This document shows, one piece after another, positions 1 to 8,260 of a stretch of DNA of 64,000 nt. This DNA is from Paracoccus sp. MA (lineage in GTDB: Bacteria; Pseudomonadota; Alphaproteobacteria; Rhodobacterales; Rhodobacteraceae): assembly GCF_020990385.1 (NCBI RefSeq), contig NZ_CP087598.1:912001-976000 (forward strand), in the 5' to 3' direction. The position numbers and the translations under genes are program-made. How positions within the stretch are numbered: the first letter of the stretch is position 1; each line of letters starts with the position of its first letter. Below the pieces are notes generated by a model. That model was not told the DNA's origin and did no database searches. It saw only the letters and a list, made by a program, of their open reading frames with translations.

Positions 1-964
1 CAAGCACCCCGAAGGCAAGGCGCTGCTGAGGCGCCTGGTCCGGACGGCCGATGTGCTGGTCGAGAATTTCCGCCCCGGCGTGATGGACCGGCTGGGCGTC
101 GGCTACGAGGTGCTGAAGGCCGAGAATCCCCGGCTGATCTATTGCGCCATCTCGGGCTTCGGCCAGGACGGGCCGTGGCGGGACCGCCCGGCCTATGACC
201 AGATCATCCAGGGCGCGTCGGGGGTCATGTCGATCACCGGCGACAAGGACAGCGCGCCCCTGCGCGTCGGTTATCCGCTGGCGGATACGGTCGGCGGGCT
301 GACGGCGGCCATGGCCATCGCGGCGGCGCTGAACGCGCCGGAGCGCGGCGGCTTCATCGACGTCTCGATGCTCGAAGCGGTGGTGGCGACGATGGGATGG
401 GTGGTGTCGAACTATCTTGTCGCCGGTGTCGAGCCGCAGGCGAACGGCAACGAGAACGTCACCTCTGCCCCCTCGGGCGCCTTCGAGACGGCGGACGGCC
501 CGATCAACATCGCCGCCAACAAGGACGAGCAGTGGCAGAGCCTGGCCAGCTACCTGGGCCGCGACGACCTGCTGGACGATCCGGATTTCGCGACGCGAGA
601 GCTGCGCAAGGCCAATCGCATCCGCCTGCGCGGCGAGCTGGAAAAGACGCTGGCGACCCGCGGCGCCGAGGAATGGGCCGCGGACCTGAACCGCATCGGC
701 GTTCCGGCCGGTGCGATCCTGACCGTGCCGCAAGTCCTGTCCGCCCCGCAGATCGCGGACCGGGGATTGCTGGCCACCTATCCCGCACCGGAAGGGGTCG
801 GGCGCGACATCACCGTGGTGCGGACCGGGGTCAAGCTGAACGGCGCAGCGCCGGTGGTGGACAGCCCTCCGCCGCGGCTCGGGGCCGATAATGACGACAT
901 CTATGCCGCGCTGGGGATGTCCCCCAAGGACATCGCGCGGCTGAAATCAGAAGGGGTGATCTGA
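1..964 (+). CDS. CaiB/BaiF (family III) CoA-transferase, 5' end outside window
   Basis: The frame is open from base 2, so the start lies to the left. About 320 residues remain of the roughly 400 usual in this family. Seen: the VENFRPG segment, YDQIIQGASGVM and GGFIDVSMLEA, all typical of family III CoA-transferases, which move CoA between carboxylic acids through an aspartyl-CoA anhydride. By recalled alignment, the position of the aspartate nucleophile of formyl-CoA transferase (SMQDAV) reads SMLEAV here, giving Glu; this needs a structure-based check. The stop overlaps the start of the citryl-CoA-lyase-like gene (ATGA), so the two are probably translationally coupled. Likely role: activating the tri- or dicarboxylate imported by the adjacent Tct system. 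The substrate is not known. Confidence 0.93.
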   Translation, partial: KHPEGKALLRRLVRTADVLVENFRPGVMDRLGVGYEVLKAENPRLIYCAISGFGQDGPWRDRPAYDQIIQGASGVMSITGDKDSAPLRVGYPLADTVGGLTAAMAIAAALNAPERGGFIDVSMLEAVVATMGWVVSNYLVAGVEPQANGNENVTSAPSGAFETADGPINIAANKDEQWQSLASYLGRDDLLDDPDFATRELRKANRIRLRGELEKTLATRGAEEWAADLNRIGVPAGAILTVPQVLSAPQIADRGLLATYPAPEGVGRDITVVRTGVKLNGAAPVVDSPPPRLGADNDDIYAALGMSPKDIARLKSEGVI

Positions 965-1776
965 TGGGCGACGACCGGAAACTGGCCGAGGACTGGTGGG
1001 CGACATCCATCATCAAGATGCGCCCCGGCGAAATCCGGATGCGCGGCTATGCCGTCGAGGATCTGATCGGGCGCGTCACCTATCCGCAGATGGTCTGGCT
1101 GATGACCCGCGGCGAACTGCCGACCGAGGCGCAGGCCCGGCTGCTTGAGGCGGCGATGGTGGCGGGCGTCGACCATGGCCCGCAGGCGCCCTCGATCGCG
1201 ATCTCGCGCATCGCGGTGACGGGGGGCGTCGGGATCAACGGCGCGATGGCCTCGGCGATCAACGTGCTCGACGATGTCCATGGCGGCGCGGGCGAGCAGG
1301 CGGTGGAGCTTTATCACGAGATCGACGCGGCAGGCGGCCCCGAGGCGGTGCCGGAAGTGCTGGCGCGACAGGCGGCGGCCGGCATGAAATACTTGCCCGG
1401 CTTCGGCCACCGCTTCCACCCGGTCGATCCGCGCGCGCCCCGGCTTTTGTCGCTGATCGACGATGCCGTGGCGGCGGGAACGGTCGAGGGGCGCTTTGCC
1501 GCCATCGCCCGCGCCATCGACGCGCATCTGCGCCGGACGAAGTCGCGCCCCGTGCCCATGAACATCGACGGGGCCACGGCCGCGATCTATGCCGAGCTCG
1601 GCTTTGCGCCGCCGCTCTGCCGGGGGCTGTTCATCTTGTCCCGCTCGGTCGGGATCCTGGCGCATGCCTATGAACAAAGCCTGGGGTCGCAGCGCAACAA
1701 GGGGCCGATCCCCCGGCAATGGCTCTGGACCTATGAGGGTCCCGAGAACCGCAAGCTTCCGGGCGACGGGGACTAG
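964..1776 (+). CDS. Citrate-synthase-fold citryl-CoA lyase-like protein
   Basis: 270 residues, much shorter than citrate synthase (about 370-430) and in the range of stand-alone citryl-CoA lyases. The three catalytic positions of the fold are visible: His106 in DDVHGGAG, His149 in PGFGHRFHP and Asp202 in PMNIDGA. Such enzymes cleave citryl-CoA, or a related 3-hydroxy-3-carboxyacyl-CoA, to acetyl-CoA and an oxoacid. The gene overlaps the upstream CoA-transferase by four bases and is followed 37 bases later by tctC. Acid import, CoA transfer and C-C cleavage is therefore a plausible chain (inference). A condensing citrate or methylcitrate synthase is possible but less likely given the size. Confidence 0.85.
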   Translation: MGDDRKLAEDWWATSIIKMRPGEIRMRGYAVEDLIGRVTYPQMVWLMTRGELPTEAQARLLEAAMVAGVDHGPQAPSIAISRIAVTGGVGINGAMASAINVLDDVHGGAGEQAVELYHEIDAAGGPEAVPEVLARQAAAGMKYLPGFGHRFHPVDPRAPRLLSLIDDAVAAGTVEGRFAAIARAIDAHLRRTKSRPVPMNIDGATAAIYAELGFAPPLCRGLFILSRSVGILAHAYEQSLGSQRNKGPIPRQWLWTYEGPENRKLPGDGD

Positions 1777-1813
1777 TCGCGCGGGACCGCACCTTCAGGG
1801 AGGAGAAGAGACC

Positions 1814-2542
1814 ATGAACCGCAGAAACTTCATGATGACGACCGGCGCCATCGGCCTGATGGCGGCCATGCCGACCTTGACGCTGGCGCAAGAAATCGGC
1901 TCGCTCGAGATCTTCGTGCCGGCGGCGCCGGGCGGCGGCTGGGACCAGACCGCGCGCGTGATGGACCAGATCCTGCGCGGCGAAGGGCTGATCGGCTCGG
2001 CCCGGATCACCAATGTCGGCGGCGCCGGCGGCACCATCGGCCTGCCGCAGTTCATCAACCAGTATTCCGGCGAAGGCAATGCGCTGATGACCGGCGGCAT
2101 GGTGATGATCGGCGCGATCATCACCAACAACGCGCCGGTGGACCTGACGATGGTGACGCCCATCGCGCGGCTGACGGGCGAATACCTGACCATCGTCGTG
2201 CCCGCCGCGTCCGACATCCAGACCATGGAGGACCTGGTGGCCAAGCTGAAGGCCGATCCCGGCTCGGTCTCCTGGGCGGGCGGCAGCGCGGGTGGCAGCG
2301 ACCACATGCTGGCGGGACTTGTCGCCCAGGCCGCGGGCGTCGATCCGCTGGCGCTGAGCTATGTCGCCTTTGCCGGCGGCGGCGAGGCCATGGCGGCGCT
2401 TCTGGGCAACCAGGTCACCTGCGGCGTGTCCGGCTGGGGCGAGTTCTCGGAACAGGTGGGGGCGGGCAACCTGCGCGTCATCGGCATCTCGGCGCCCGAG
2501 CGGGTCGAGGGCATCGACGCGCCGAGCCGCGCCCCGACCTGA
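1814..2542 (+). pseudogene. tctC: Truncated TctC (Bug) periplasmic tricarboxylate-binding protein
   Basis: The start follows a strong GGAGGAGA site and gives a Tat/Sec-like signal peptide (MNRRNFMMTTGAIGLMAA, cleavage near residue 27). The body matches the Bug family: PGGGWDQTAR, VGGAGGTIGL, SWAGGSAGGSDHM. The frame stops at residue 242, just after GIDAPS, where the intact paralogue at 6760 continues for about 83 more residues (GVDVPTFKEAG onward). The missing part forms much of lobe 2 and closes the ligand cleft, so this copy is probably not functional. The sequence right after the break reads as the middle of TctB, which shows a deletion rather than a simple nonsense mutation. Confidence 0.85.
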
Positions 2543-2775
2543 TCCCCATGGCCTGGGTCGGCGGGGGCCTGGTCCTGAACCTGCTCCTGATCGCGCCCCT
2601 CGGCTTCATCCTGTCCTCCAGCCTGATGTATCTGATGGTCGCCAAGGGGTTCGGCGCCCGGCGCATCTGGCTGGCGGCGCTGATTGGCTTCGTCCTGGCA
2701 CTCGTCGCTTATTACGGCTTCGCGCAGCTTCTCGGGCTTCGCATGGGCGGCGGACTTATCGAGGATCTCCTCTGA
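2527..2775 (+). pseudogene. tctB: 3' remnant of TctB small membrane subunit
   Basis: In the TctB frame this stretch encodes about 80 residues ending GGGLIEDLL. It aligns with the second half of the intact TctB at 7754: [17 protein letters not shown] here against LEWLGWVIAGSLMYATV there, and FGARRIW against FGERRIG. Homology starts just before the ATG at 2548 ([10 protein letters not shown]), with no ribosome binding site. The first 75 or so residues, including the first two membrane helices, are missing. The stop overlaps the tctA start by one base, as in a normal tct operon. The remnant is the right side of the deletion that also cut tctC. Confidence 0.85.
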
Positions 2776-4286
2776 TGGAAGGCTTCACCTCACTCCTGCA
2801 CGGCTTCTCGGTCGCGTTGACGCCGATGAACCTGCTCTGGTCGGTCGTCGGTGTCACGCTGGGCACCGCGATCGGCGTCTTGCCCGGCCTTGGGCCCGCA
2901 CTGACCATTGCCCTGCTGCTGCCGATCACCTTCCAGGTCGAACCGGCCGCAGCCTTCATCCTGTTCGCCGGCATCTATTTCGGCGCGATGTTCGGCGGCT
3001 CGACGACCTCGATCCTCATCAACACGCCCGGCGAAAGCGCGACCATCGTCACGGCCCTCGAGGGGCACAAGATGGCCCGGTCCGGCCGCGGCGGCCCCGC
3101 GCTGGCCACCGCCGCCATCGGCTCCTTCGTGGCAGGCACCATCGGAGTCGTCGGCATCACGGTCCTGGCGCCGATCATCGTCAAGCTGGCGCTGCTCTTC
3201 TCGCCCGCCGATTACTTCGCCTTGATGGTGCTGGCCTTCGTCACCGTCTCGGCGGTGCTGGGCACATCGATCCTGCGGGGGTTGTCCGCGCTGGCGATCG
3301 GCCTCTTCATCGGGCTGATCGGCGTGGACCTGCAGACCGGCCAGGCGCGGTTCACCTTCGGGCAGATGGCGCTGCTGGACGGGATCGACGTGGTGATCGT
3401 CTGCGTCGGCCTGTTCGCCGTGGGCGAGACGCTGCATCTCGCCTCGCGCTATCGTCGGGGCCAGGACGAGATCGTGCCGATCAAGGGCTCGCTGTGGATG
3501 AATGCGCGTGACTGGGCCCGGTCCTGGAAGGCCTGGCTCCGCGGCGCGCTGATCGGCTTTCCCATCGGCGCCATGCCCGCGGGCGGCGCCGAGATCCCGA
3601 CCTTCCTGTCCTACTTCATGGAAAAACGGCTCTCGAAACATCCTGAGGAGTTCGGCAAGGGGGCCATCGAAGGCGTGGCCGGTCCCGAGGCGGCAAACAA
3701 CGCCTCCGCCGCAGGCGTGTTCGTGCCGCTGCTGACGCTTGGGCTGCCGACCTCGGCGACCGCCGCGATCATGCTGTCGGCGTTCCAGAGCTACGGCATC
3801 AATCCCGGTCCGCAGCTTCTCTCGACCCAGCCGGATCTTGTCTGGGGCCTGATCGCCAGCCTCTATATCGGCAACATCATGCTGCTGGTCCTCAACCTGC
3901 CGCTGGTCGGGCTGTGGGTGCAGATCCTGAAGATCCCGGCGCCCTATCTTTATGCCGGCATCCTGGTCTTCGCCACCATCGGCACCTACGGGATCAGCCG
4001 TTCGGTCTTCGACCTGGCTCTGCTTTACGGCATCGGCGTGATGGGCTTCTTCATGCGGCGCTATGATTTCCCCACCAGTCCGGTGATCATCGGCATGATC
4101 CTCGGCCCCTTTGCCGAACAGCAGTTCCGCCGCGCGATGACCATCAGCCAGGGCGACATGACCGTGTTCGTCACGCGTCCCATTGCCGCAACGCTCCTTG
4201 CGATCGCATTCCTCGCGATCCTGGTGCCGGTGCTGTTCGAGGTAGCGCGGCTCTATCGGTACCGGAACAACACGAGTTCCGCTTGA
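2775..4286 (+). CDS. tctA: TctA large permease subunit of a tripartite tricarboxylate transporter
   Basis: 503 residues, full length for TctA (about 500), with roughly 12 hydrophobic segments. Family hallmarks are present: an N-terminal [11 protein letters not shown] stretch, GVLPGLGP and [15 protein letters not shown] in the first half, and [11 protein letters not shown] plus [12 protein letters not shown] in the second. It is closely similar throughout to the TctA at 8261. The start is the ATG that overlaps the tctB remnant stop. The transporter should use the proton or sodium gradient to import a carboxylate delivered by a TctC. Because its own tctC and tctB are broken, it may be silent or served by another binding protein in the cell (inference). 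Confidence 0.93.
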   Translation: MEGFTSLLHGFSVALTPMNLLWSVVGVTLGTAIGVLPGLGPALTIALLLPITFQVEPAAAFILFAGIYFGAMFGGSTTSILINTPGESATIVTALEGHKMARSGRGGPALATAAIGSFVAGTIGVVGITVLAPIIVKLALLFSPADYFALMVLAFVTVSAVLGTSILRGLSALAIGLFIGLIGVDLQTGQARFTFGQMALLDGIDVVIVCVGLFAVGETLHLASRYRRGQDEIVPIKGSLWMNARDWARSWKAWLRGALIGFPIGAMPAGGAEIPTFLSYFMEKRLSKHPEEFGKGAIEGVAGPEAANNASAAGVFVPLLTLGLPTSATAAIMLSAFQSYGINPGPQLLSTQPDLVWGLIASLYIGNIMLLVLNLPLVGLWVQILKIPAPYLYAGILVFATIGTYGISRSVFDLALLYGIGVMGFFMRRYDFPTSPVIIGMILGPFAEQQFRRAMTISQGDMTVFVTRPIAATLLAIAFLAILVPVLFEVARLYRYRNNTSSA

Positions 4287-4400
4287 TCTGGTGAGCGTCC
4301 CGTATCCTGCTTTACCCCATGTCCTCCACCACAAAGTTGTAGGCGCGTGGATGCAGAGGGTGGTGTTACAGGAATGCCGGTCGGCACCGCACACCATATC

Positions 4401-4425
4401 GGCGCGCCTGCAACATGGGCGCGCC
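4401..4425 (+). terminator. Possible stem-loop after tctA
   Basis: Two GGCGCGCC octamers (4401-4408 and 4418-4425) are separated by nine bases and can pair into an 8-bp stem. The element lies in the 276-base gap between convergent tctA and the GntR gene; nothing gene-like was seen in the rest of that gap. There is no clear U-run, only GTTTC, so terminator function is weakly supported. Each octamer is itself palindromic. Confidence 0.3.
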
Positions 4426-4562
4426 GTTTCACAGGCGCGTCCGGGTGCGGTGTGCAGGTCGCGGACCGCTGGCGCCTTCTCCGGACTGCGAGCAATGTTT
4501 TCCTGTCCGCTGTGCGCCGCGCCCTGCCTCGGATCCGCAAGGGGGCCTTTTTCCCATGGCCC

Positions 4563-5444
4563 TCACCCAGTCGCTCTTGCCCGGCTTTTCAGGGGCCCCA
4601 GCGCCGCCAGATGCTGGCGCATGAATTCCGAGGCTTCTTCGTTGCGGCCCATCAACACCAGGTGCAGCAGCTCGATATGCTCAAGGCAGCGTTCGCGCGC
4701 CACGTCGCGATCCAGCATCTGGCGATAGTCGATCAGGCGCCGCAGCCGGTCCACCCGCTTCAGCGCGTCGATGAAGAAGATGTTCTGGCTGCATTCGATG
4801 ACCGATTCGTGCATGCCGCTGTTCAGCTCGAACAGTTTCGCATCCGGCACGGTCCAGATCCCGCCCTCGACCAGCCAGCGTTGTTCGGCCAGCCGGCTTT
4901 CCAGCACCGGGCGGTTCAGCTGGAAGCGCGGTTCCAGCAGCGCCGCCGGCTCGATCAGCTGGCGGAAGCGATAGCTGTCGCGATAGGATTCCAGCGAGGT
5001 CAGCACCGGCAGAAATTCCCAGCCATGACCCGGAAGGCGCTCGATCCACCCCTCCTGCGCCATGCGCCGCAACAGCTTGGCCAGCCGGCCCTTGGTCAGG
5101 TCGTATCGGCGCTGAAACTCGCTTTCCGTGATCCGCTCCGGCAGTTTTCCGGTGACGCGGTCGTCGGCGATCTGCAGATAGATCCTTTCATCTTCATCGA
5201 CTTCCGCGACAGGGGCGTTGAACTGCTCGGCGGCTGCGGCATCGACCAGCCGATAGCCGCTGCGGTCGCCTGAGACCAGCACCCCGGCCTCTTCCAGCTG
5301 CTTCAGCGCCGCCCGCACCGGCGAGCGCGAGACGCGGAACTGCTCGGCCAGCTTGCGCTCGGTCAGCCGGTCGCCGGGTTGCAACCCGTCCGCACTGATA
5401 TGCGCGGCGATCTGGCTGACGAGGGTGTTGGCGAGGTTGGTCAT
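4563..5444 (-). CDS. GntR-family regulator with two winged-helix segments and an FCD-like C-terminus
   Basis: 293 residues from the ATG preceded by GGAAAGG. Residues about 5-70 form a typical GntR winged helix (LTERKLAEQFRVSRSPVRAA). A second HTH-like segment follows at about 105-150 (ITESEFQRRYDLTKGRLAKL then GWIERLPGHGWEF), before an all-helical effector domain of FCD type (RFRQLIEPAALLEPRF, ELNSGMHESVIECSQN). The paralogue at 28661 has the same layout. The gene diverges from the dehydrogenase operon starting at 5647 and probably controls it, with an organic acid as effector (inference). A start at 5525 is open but would add 27 unusual residues and lacks a good binding site. Confidence 0.92.
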   Translation of the reverse strand: MTNLANTLVSQIAAHISADGLQPGDRLTERKLAEQFRVSRSPVRAALKQLEEAGVLVSGDRSGYRLVDAAAAEQFNAPVAEVDEDERIYLQIADDRVTGKLPERITESEFQRRYDLTKGRLAKLLRRMAQEGWIERLPGHGWEFLPVLTSLESYRDSYRFRQLIEPAALLEPRFQLNRPVLESRLAEQRWLVEGGIWTVPDAKLFELNSGMHESVIECSQNIFFIDALKRVDRLRRLIDYRQMLDRDVARERCLEHIELLHLVLMGRNEEASEFMRQHLAALGPLKSRARATG

Positions 5445-5512
5445 GCGAGCCTTTCCGAGGGGGTTTCCATGAAAATGGCATGCGGCAGGGCATCTGCCAA
5501 GACAATTGGTAT

Positions 5513-5527
5513 TTTTGTATTGCAAAA
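5513..5527. promoter_or_regulatory. Candidate GntR operator between divergent genes
   Basis: TTTTG-TATTG-CAAAA is a perfect inverted repeat with 5-base arms. It contains TTGTATTGCAA, close to the TTGTATACAA-like sites of FCD-type GntR proteins. It lies 69 bases upstream of the GntR start and 120 bases upstream of the dehydrogenase start, in an AT-rich patch that is the natural place for both promoters. Confidence 0.5.
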
Positions 5528-5646
5528 TTCCGAATCATTACGTATCTGGCATTTACATACATCAAAAGACCACTGGAGGAGGTCGCGCCGGAAACGCGGA
5601 CGGGATACCGGCTCGCGTCCCGACAACTCTCCAGCAAACAACAAGG

Positions 5647-6714
5647 ATGAACGACGTGCGCCTTCTGGTTCTGCCCGGAGACGGGATCGGCCCTGAAATC
5701 ACTCAAGCCACCCTGCGCGTGCTGGATGCGGCCGACCGCCGTTTCGGCCTGGGGCTGCAGATCGAACAGGCCGATATCGGCCTGAAATCGCTGGCCGAGC
5801 AGGGCACCACGCTGTCCGATGCGGTGATGGAGCGCATCCCGCAGATGGACGGCGTCATCCTGGGCCCGGTTTCGCATTACGACTATCCGACACGCGACAA
5901 GGGCGGCATCAACCCCTCGGGCGAGTTGCGGGTCAAGTTCGAGCTTTTCGCCAATGTCCGGCCCTGCAAGTCGCGGCCCGACCTGACGGTGCTGCGTAAG
6001 CCGATGGACCTGATCATCGTGCGCGAGAACACCGAGGGGTTCTATTCCGACCGCAACATGTTCGCCGGAACCGGCGAGTTCATGCCCGACCCGGACATGG
6101 CGCTGTCGGTCCGCAAGATCACCGCGCGTGCTTCGCGCAATGTCGCGAAAGCCGCCTTCGAACTGGCGCGCGGCCGCCGCAAGAAGGTGACGGCGGTGCA
6201 CAAGGCCAATGTGGTGAAGCTGTCGGACGGCCTGTTCCTGCGCGAGGTGCGCAAGGTCGCCGCGGACTATCCGGACGTCGCACTTGAGGAGCTGATCGTC
6301 GACGCGACGGCCGCGCTGCTGATCCGCAAGCCCGATGCCTTCGACGTGATCGTCACCACCAACATGTTCGGCGACATCCTGTCGGACGAGGCGTCCGAAC
6401 TGTGCGGCAGCCTGGGCCTGGGCGGCTCGATCAACCAGGGCGCCGATGTCTGCGTGGCGCAGGCGCAGCACGGCTCGGCGCCCGACATTCAGGGCCAGGG
6501 CAAGGCGAATCCGACTTCGCTGATCCTGTCGGCAGCGATGCTTCTGGATCACCTGGGCAGCAAGCACGGCAAGCCGGTGCTGAACCAGGCCGCCCGCGCC
6601 ATCGAGGCCGCCGTCGAAGTCACACTGGACCGGCCCGAGAGCCGCACCGCCGATCTGGGCGGGCCGCTGGGCACTGCGGCCTTCACCGACGCGGTCGTCG
6701 CCGCGCTGGCCTGA
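5647..6714 (+). CDS. Isopropylmalate/isocitrate dehydrogenase-family oxidoreductase (tartrate/malate type?)
   Basis: 355 residues. The start is the ATG after ACAAGG. Family signatures: PGDGIGPEIT at the N-terminus, the Arg/Tyr region IIVRENTEGFYSDRN, the Lys-containing VTAVHKANV, and the metal-binding DATAALLI and NMFGDILSDE motifs. These NAD-dependent enzymes oxidise and decarboxylate a 2-hydroxy acid such as 3-isopropylmalate, isocitrate, D-malate or tartrate. Sitting in a catabolic operon with a Tct importer, it is unlikely to be the leucine-pathway LeuB; a tartrate or substituted-malate dehydrogenase is more plausible. It is first in a plus operon running to 17030, with a paralogue at 27453. 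The substrate cannot be read from sequence. Confidence 0.9.
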   Translation: MNDVRLLVLPGDGIGPEITQATLRVLDAADRRFGLGLQIEQADIGLKSLAEQGTTLSDAVMERIPQMDGVILGPVSHYDYPTRDKGGINPSGELRVKFELFANVRPCKSRPDLTVLRKPMDLIIVRENTEGFYSDRNMFAGTGEFMPDPDMALSVRKITARASRNVAKAAFELARGRRKKVTAVHKANVVKLSDGLFLREVRKVAADYPDVALEELIVDATAALLIRKPDAFDVIVTTNMFGDILSDEASELCGSLGLGGSINQGADVCVAQAQHGSAPDIQGQGKANPTSLILSAAMLLDHLGSKHGKPVLNQAARAIEAAVEVTLDRPESRTADLGGPLGTAAFTDAVVAALA

Positions 6715-6759
6715 TTTTTCAACGAACGGTCCGGGAGGGACCGAAAGGGAGGAAGAGCC

Positions 6760-7731
6760 ATGACCAGGATCACCCGTCGCGCCTTTGCCGTGCTGATGGC
6801 CGGCGCGCTGAGCGTCGCAAGCCTTGCCCCGGCGCAGGCCGACGCACTGCTGCCCTCGCTGGAGCTGCTGGCCCCGTCCAGCCCCGGCTCGGGCTATGAC
6901 CAGCTGGCCCGCGCCGTGCAGGGCGTCTTGCAGGCCCGCGGCACCGTGCCGGCGGTCGAGGTGACGAATGTCGCCGGCGGCGGCGGCACCGTGGGGCTGG
7001 CGCAATTCGTGACCTCGCGGCCCAGGAAGCCCTCGGCCCTGATCGTGGGCTTTGCGCTGGTCGGCGGCGTGCTTTCGACCAAGTCGGCGGTGACGCTGGA
7101 GGACGTGACGCCCATCGCCCGGCTGATGGGCGACGTCGATGCCATCGTCGTGCCGGCCAAGTCCGATATCAAGACGCTGGACGACCTGATCGCGAAGCTG
7201 AAATCCGATCCGGGCGCGGTGTCCTGGGCGGGCGGGTCCATCGGCGGGGTCGATCACATCACGGCGGGGCTGTTTGCCAAGACCGTGGGCGTCGATCCGA
7301 CCGCGATCAATTACGTCGTCCATGCCGGCGGCGGCGAGGTTCTGGCCTCGGTCCTCGGCGGCCATGCCACGGTCGGGATTTCGGGGTATGAGGAGTTCCG
7401 CGCCCAGGTCGAGAATGGCGATCTGCGCGCTCTGGCGGTCTCGGGCGAGGAACGCATCGACGGCGTGGACGTGCCGACCTTCAAGGAGGCCGGGGTCGAT
7501 CTGGCGGTGCAGAACTGGCGCGGGATCGTCGCCAATCCCAAGGCGAAGGATGCCGACCGCGAGGCGCTGAAAGCCGCCATCGACGACATGGTGAAATCCC
7601 CGGAATGGGCCGAGGCGCTGAAAGCCCGCGGCTGGATCGACAGCTATCAGCCGGCCGAGGAATTCGATGCCTTCCTGCAATCCGAGACCGACCGCATCGG
7701 CCAGGCCCTGAAGGACGCGGGCGTCCTGTGA
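6760..7731 (+). CDS. tctC: TctC (Bug) periplasmic carboxylate-binding protein
   Basis: 323 residues, full length. The signal peptide covers about residues 1-27 (MTRITRRAFAVLMAG, then PAQA). Bug-family motifs: PSSPGSGYDQLARAV, VAGGGGTVGLAQF, PIARLMGDVDAIVVPA, SWAGGSIGGVDH. It is paralogous to the broken copy at 1814 and serves as the reference for that deletion. It lies upstream of tctB and tctA in the standard order, preceded by a purine-rich GGGAGG-type region and AGGAAGAGCC. It should deliver the operon's substrate to TctBA. Confidence 0.93.
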   Translation: MTRITRRAFAVLMAGALSVASLAPAQADALLPSLELLAPSSPGSGYDQLARAVQGVLQARGTVPAVEVTNVAGGGGTVGLAQFVTSRPRKPSALIVGFALVGGVLSTKSAVTLEDVTPIARLMGDVDAIVVPAKSDIKTLDDLIAKLKSDPGAVSWAGGSIGGVDHITAGLFAKTVGVDPTAINYVVHAGGGEVLASVLGGHATVGISGYEEFRAQVENGDLRALAVSGEERIDGVDVPTFKEAGVDLAVQNWRGIVANPKAKDADREALKAAIDDMVKSPEWAEALKARGWIDSYQPAEEFDAFLQSETDRIGQALKDAGVL

Positions 7732-7753
7732 TCGGGGCGCGGAGGGCTTCGTC

Positions 7754-8251
7754 ATGAAACGCTTGCTGCGTCCTCACAATGCCGAGCTGGTGCCGGGGGT
7801 CTTCTGCCTTGGCCTGGGCGCCTACATGCTGCTGGATGTCTGGTCGAAGCCCGGCATCGCCACCAAGGCTGCCGTCGGGCCGGGGCTGTTTCCGGCCATC
7901 ATCGGCGCCGGGCTGGCGGCGGTCGGCGCCAAGCTTTGCCACGAGGCATGGCGCCGCCGGGGCCAGCTCGAACCTTTCCGCGAACTGGACCTGCGCGCGG
8001 CCTTCCAGGGCGCCATCGCCTTTCTGGTGATGATCCTGACGCTGGAATGGCTGGGCTGGGTCATCGCCGGGTCGCTGATGTATGCGACCGTCGCCCATGC
8101 CTTCGGCGAGCGCCGCATCGGCCGCTCGCTGGCGCTGGGACTGGCGTTGACCATCGTGACTTGGGGGCTCTTCGACCGCGTGCTGGATCTGGCGCTGCCG
8201 GTCGGCACCGTGGTCGAGCAGGTGCTGACCCATTTCGGCTACGAGATCTGA
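7754..8251 (+). CDS. tctB: TctB small membrane subunit
   Basis: 165 residues with four predicted membrane helices, the first at about residues 13-30 (LVPGVFCLGLGAYMLLDVW) and the last near 130-150. This is the normal size and topology for TctB. The gene starts after GGAGGG and lies 22 bases behind tctC and 9 before tctA. The second half matches the remnant at 2527-2775, which fixes how much of that copy was lost. Confidence 0.9.
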   Translation: MKRLLRPHNAELVPGVFCLGLGAYMLLDVWSKPGIATKAAVGPGLFPAIIGAGLAAVGAKLCHEAWRRRGQLEPFRELDLRAAFQGAIAFLVMILTLEWLGWVIAGSLMYATVAHAFGERRIGRSLALGLALTIVTWGLFDRVLDLALPVGTVVEQVLTHFGYEI

Positions 8252-8260
8252 GGGGCAGGG

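Noticed and set aside
2361..2774. Upstream extension of the tctA frame across the tctC/tctB scar
   Set aside because: The frame is open only by chance; the protein before [10 protein letters not shown] has no TctA similarity, and the tctA start overlapping the tctB stop fits the operon.
5647..6714. LeuB (3-isopropylmalate dehydrogenase of leucine synthesis)
   Set aside because: No leuA, leuC or leuD genes nearby; the gene is in a catabolic operon with carboxylate importers and has a catabolic paralogue at 27453.
5194..7755. Minus-strand open frame of about 850 codons
   Set aside because: It crosses the divergent promoter and runs antisense to the dehydrogenase and tctC genes; no recognisable domain.
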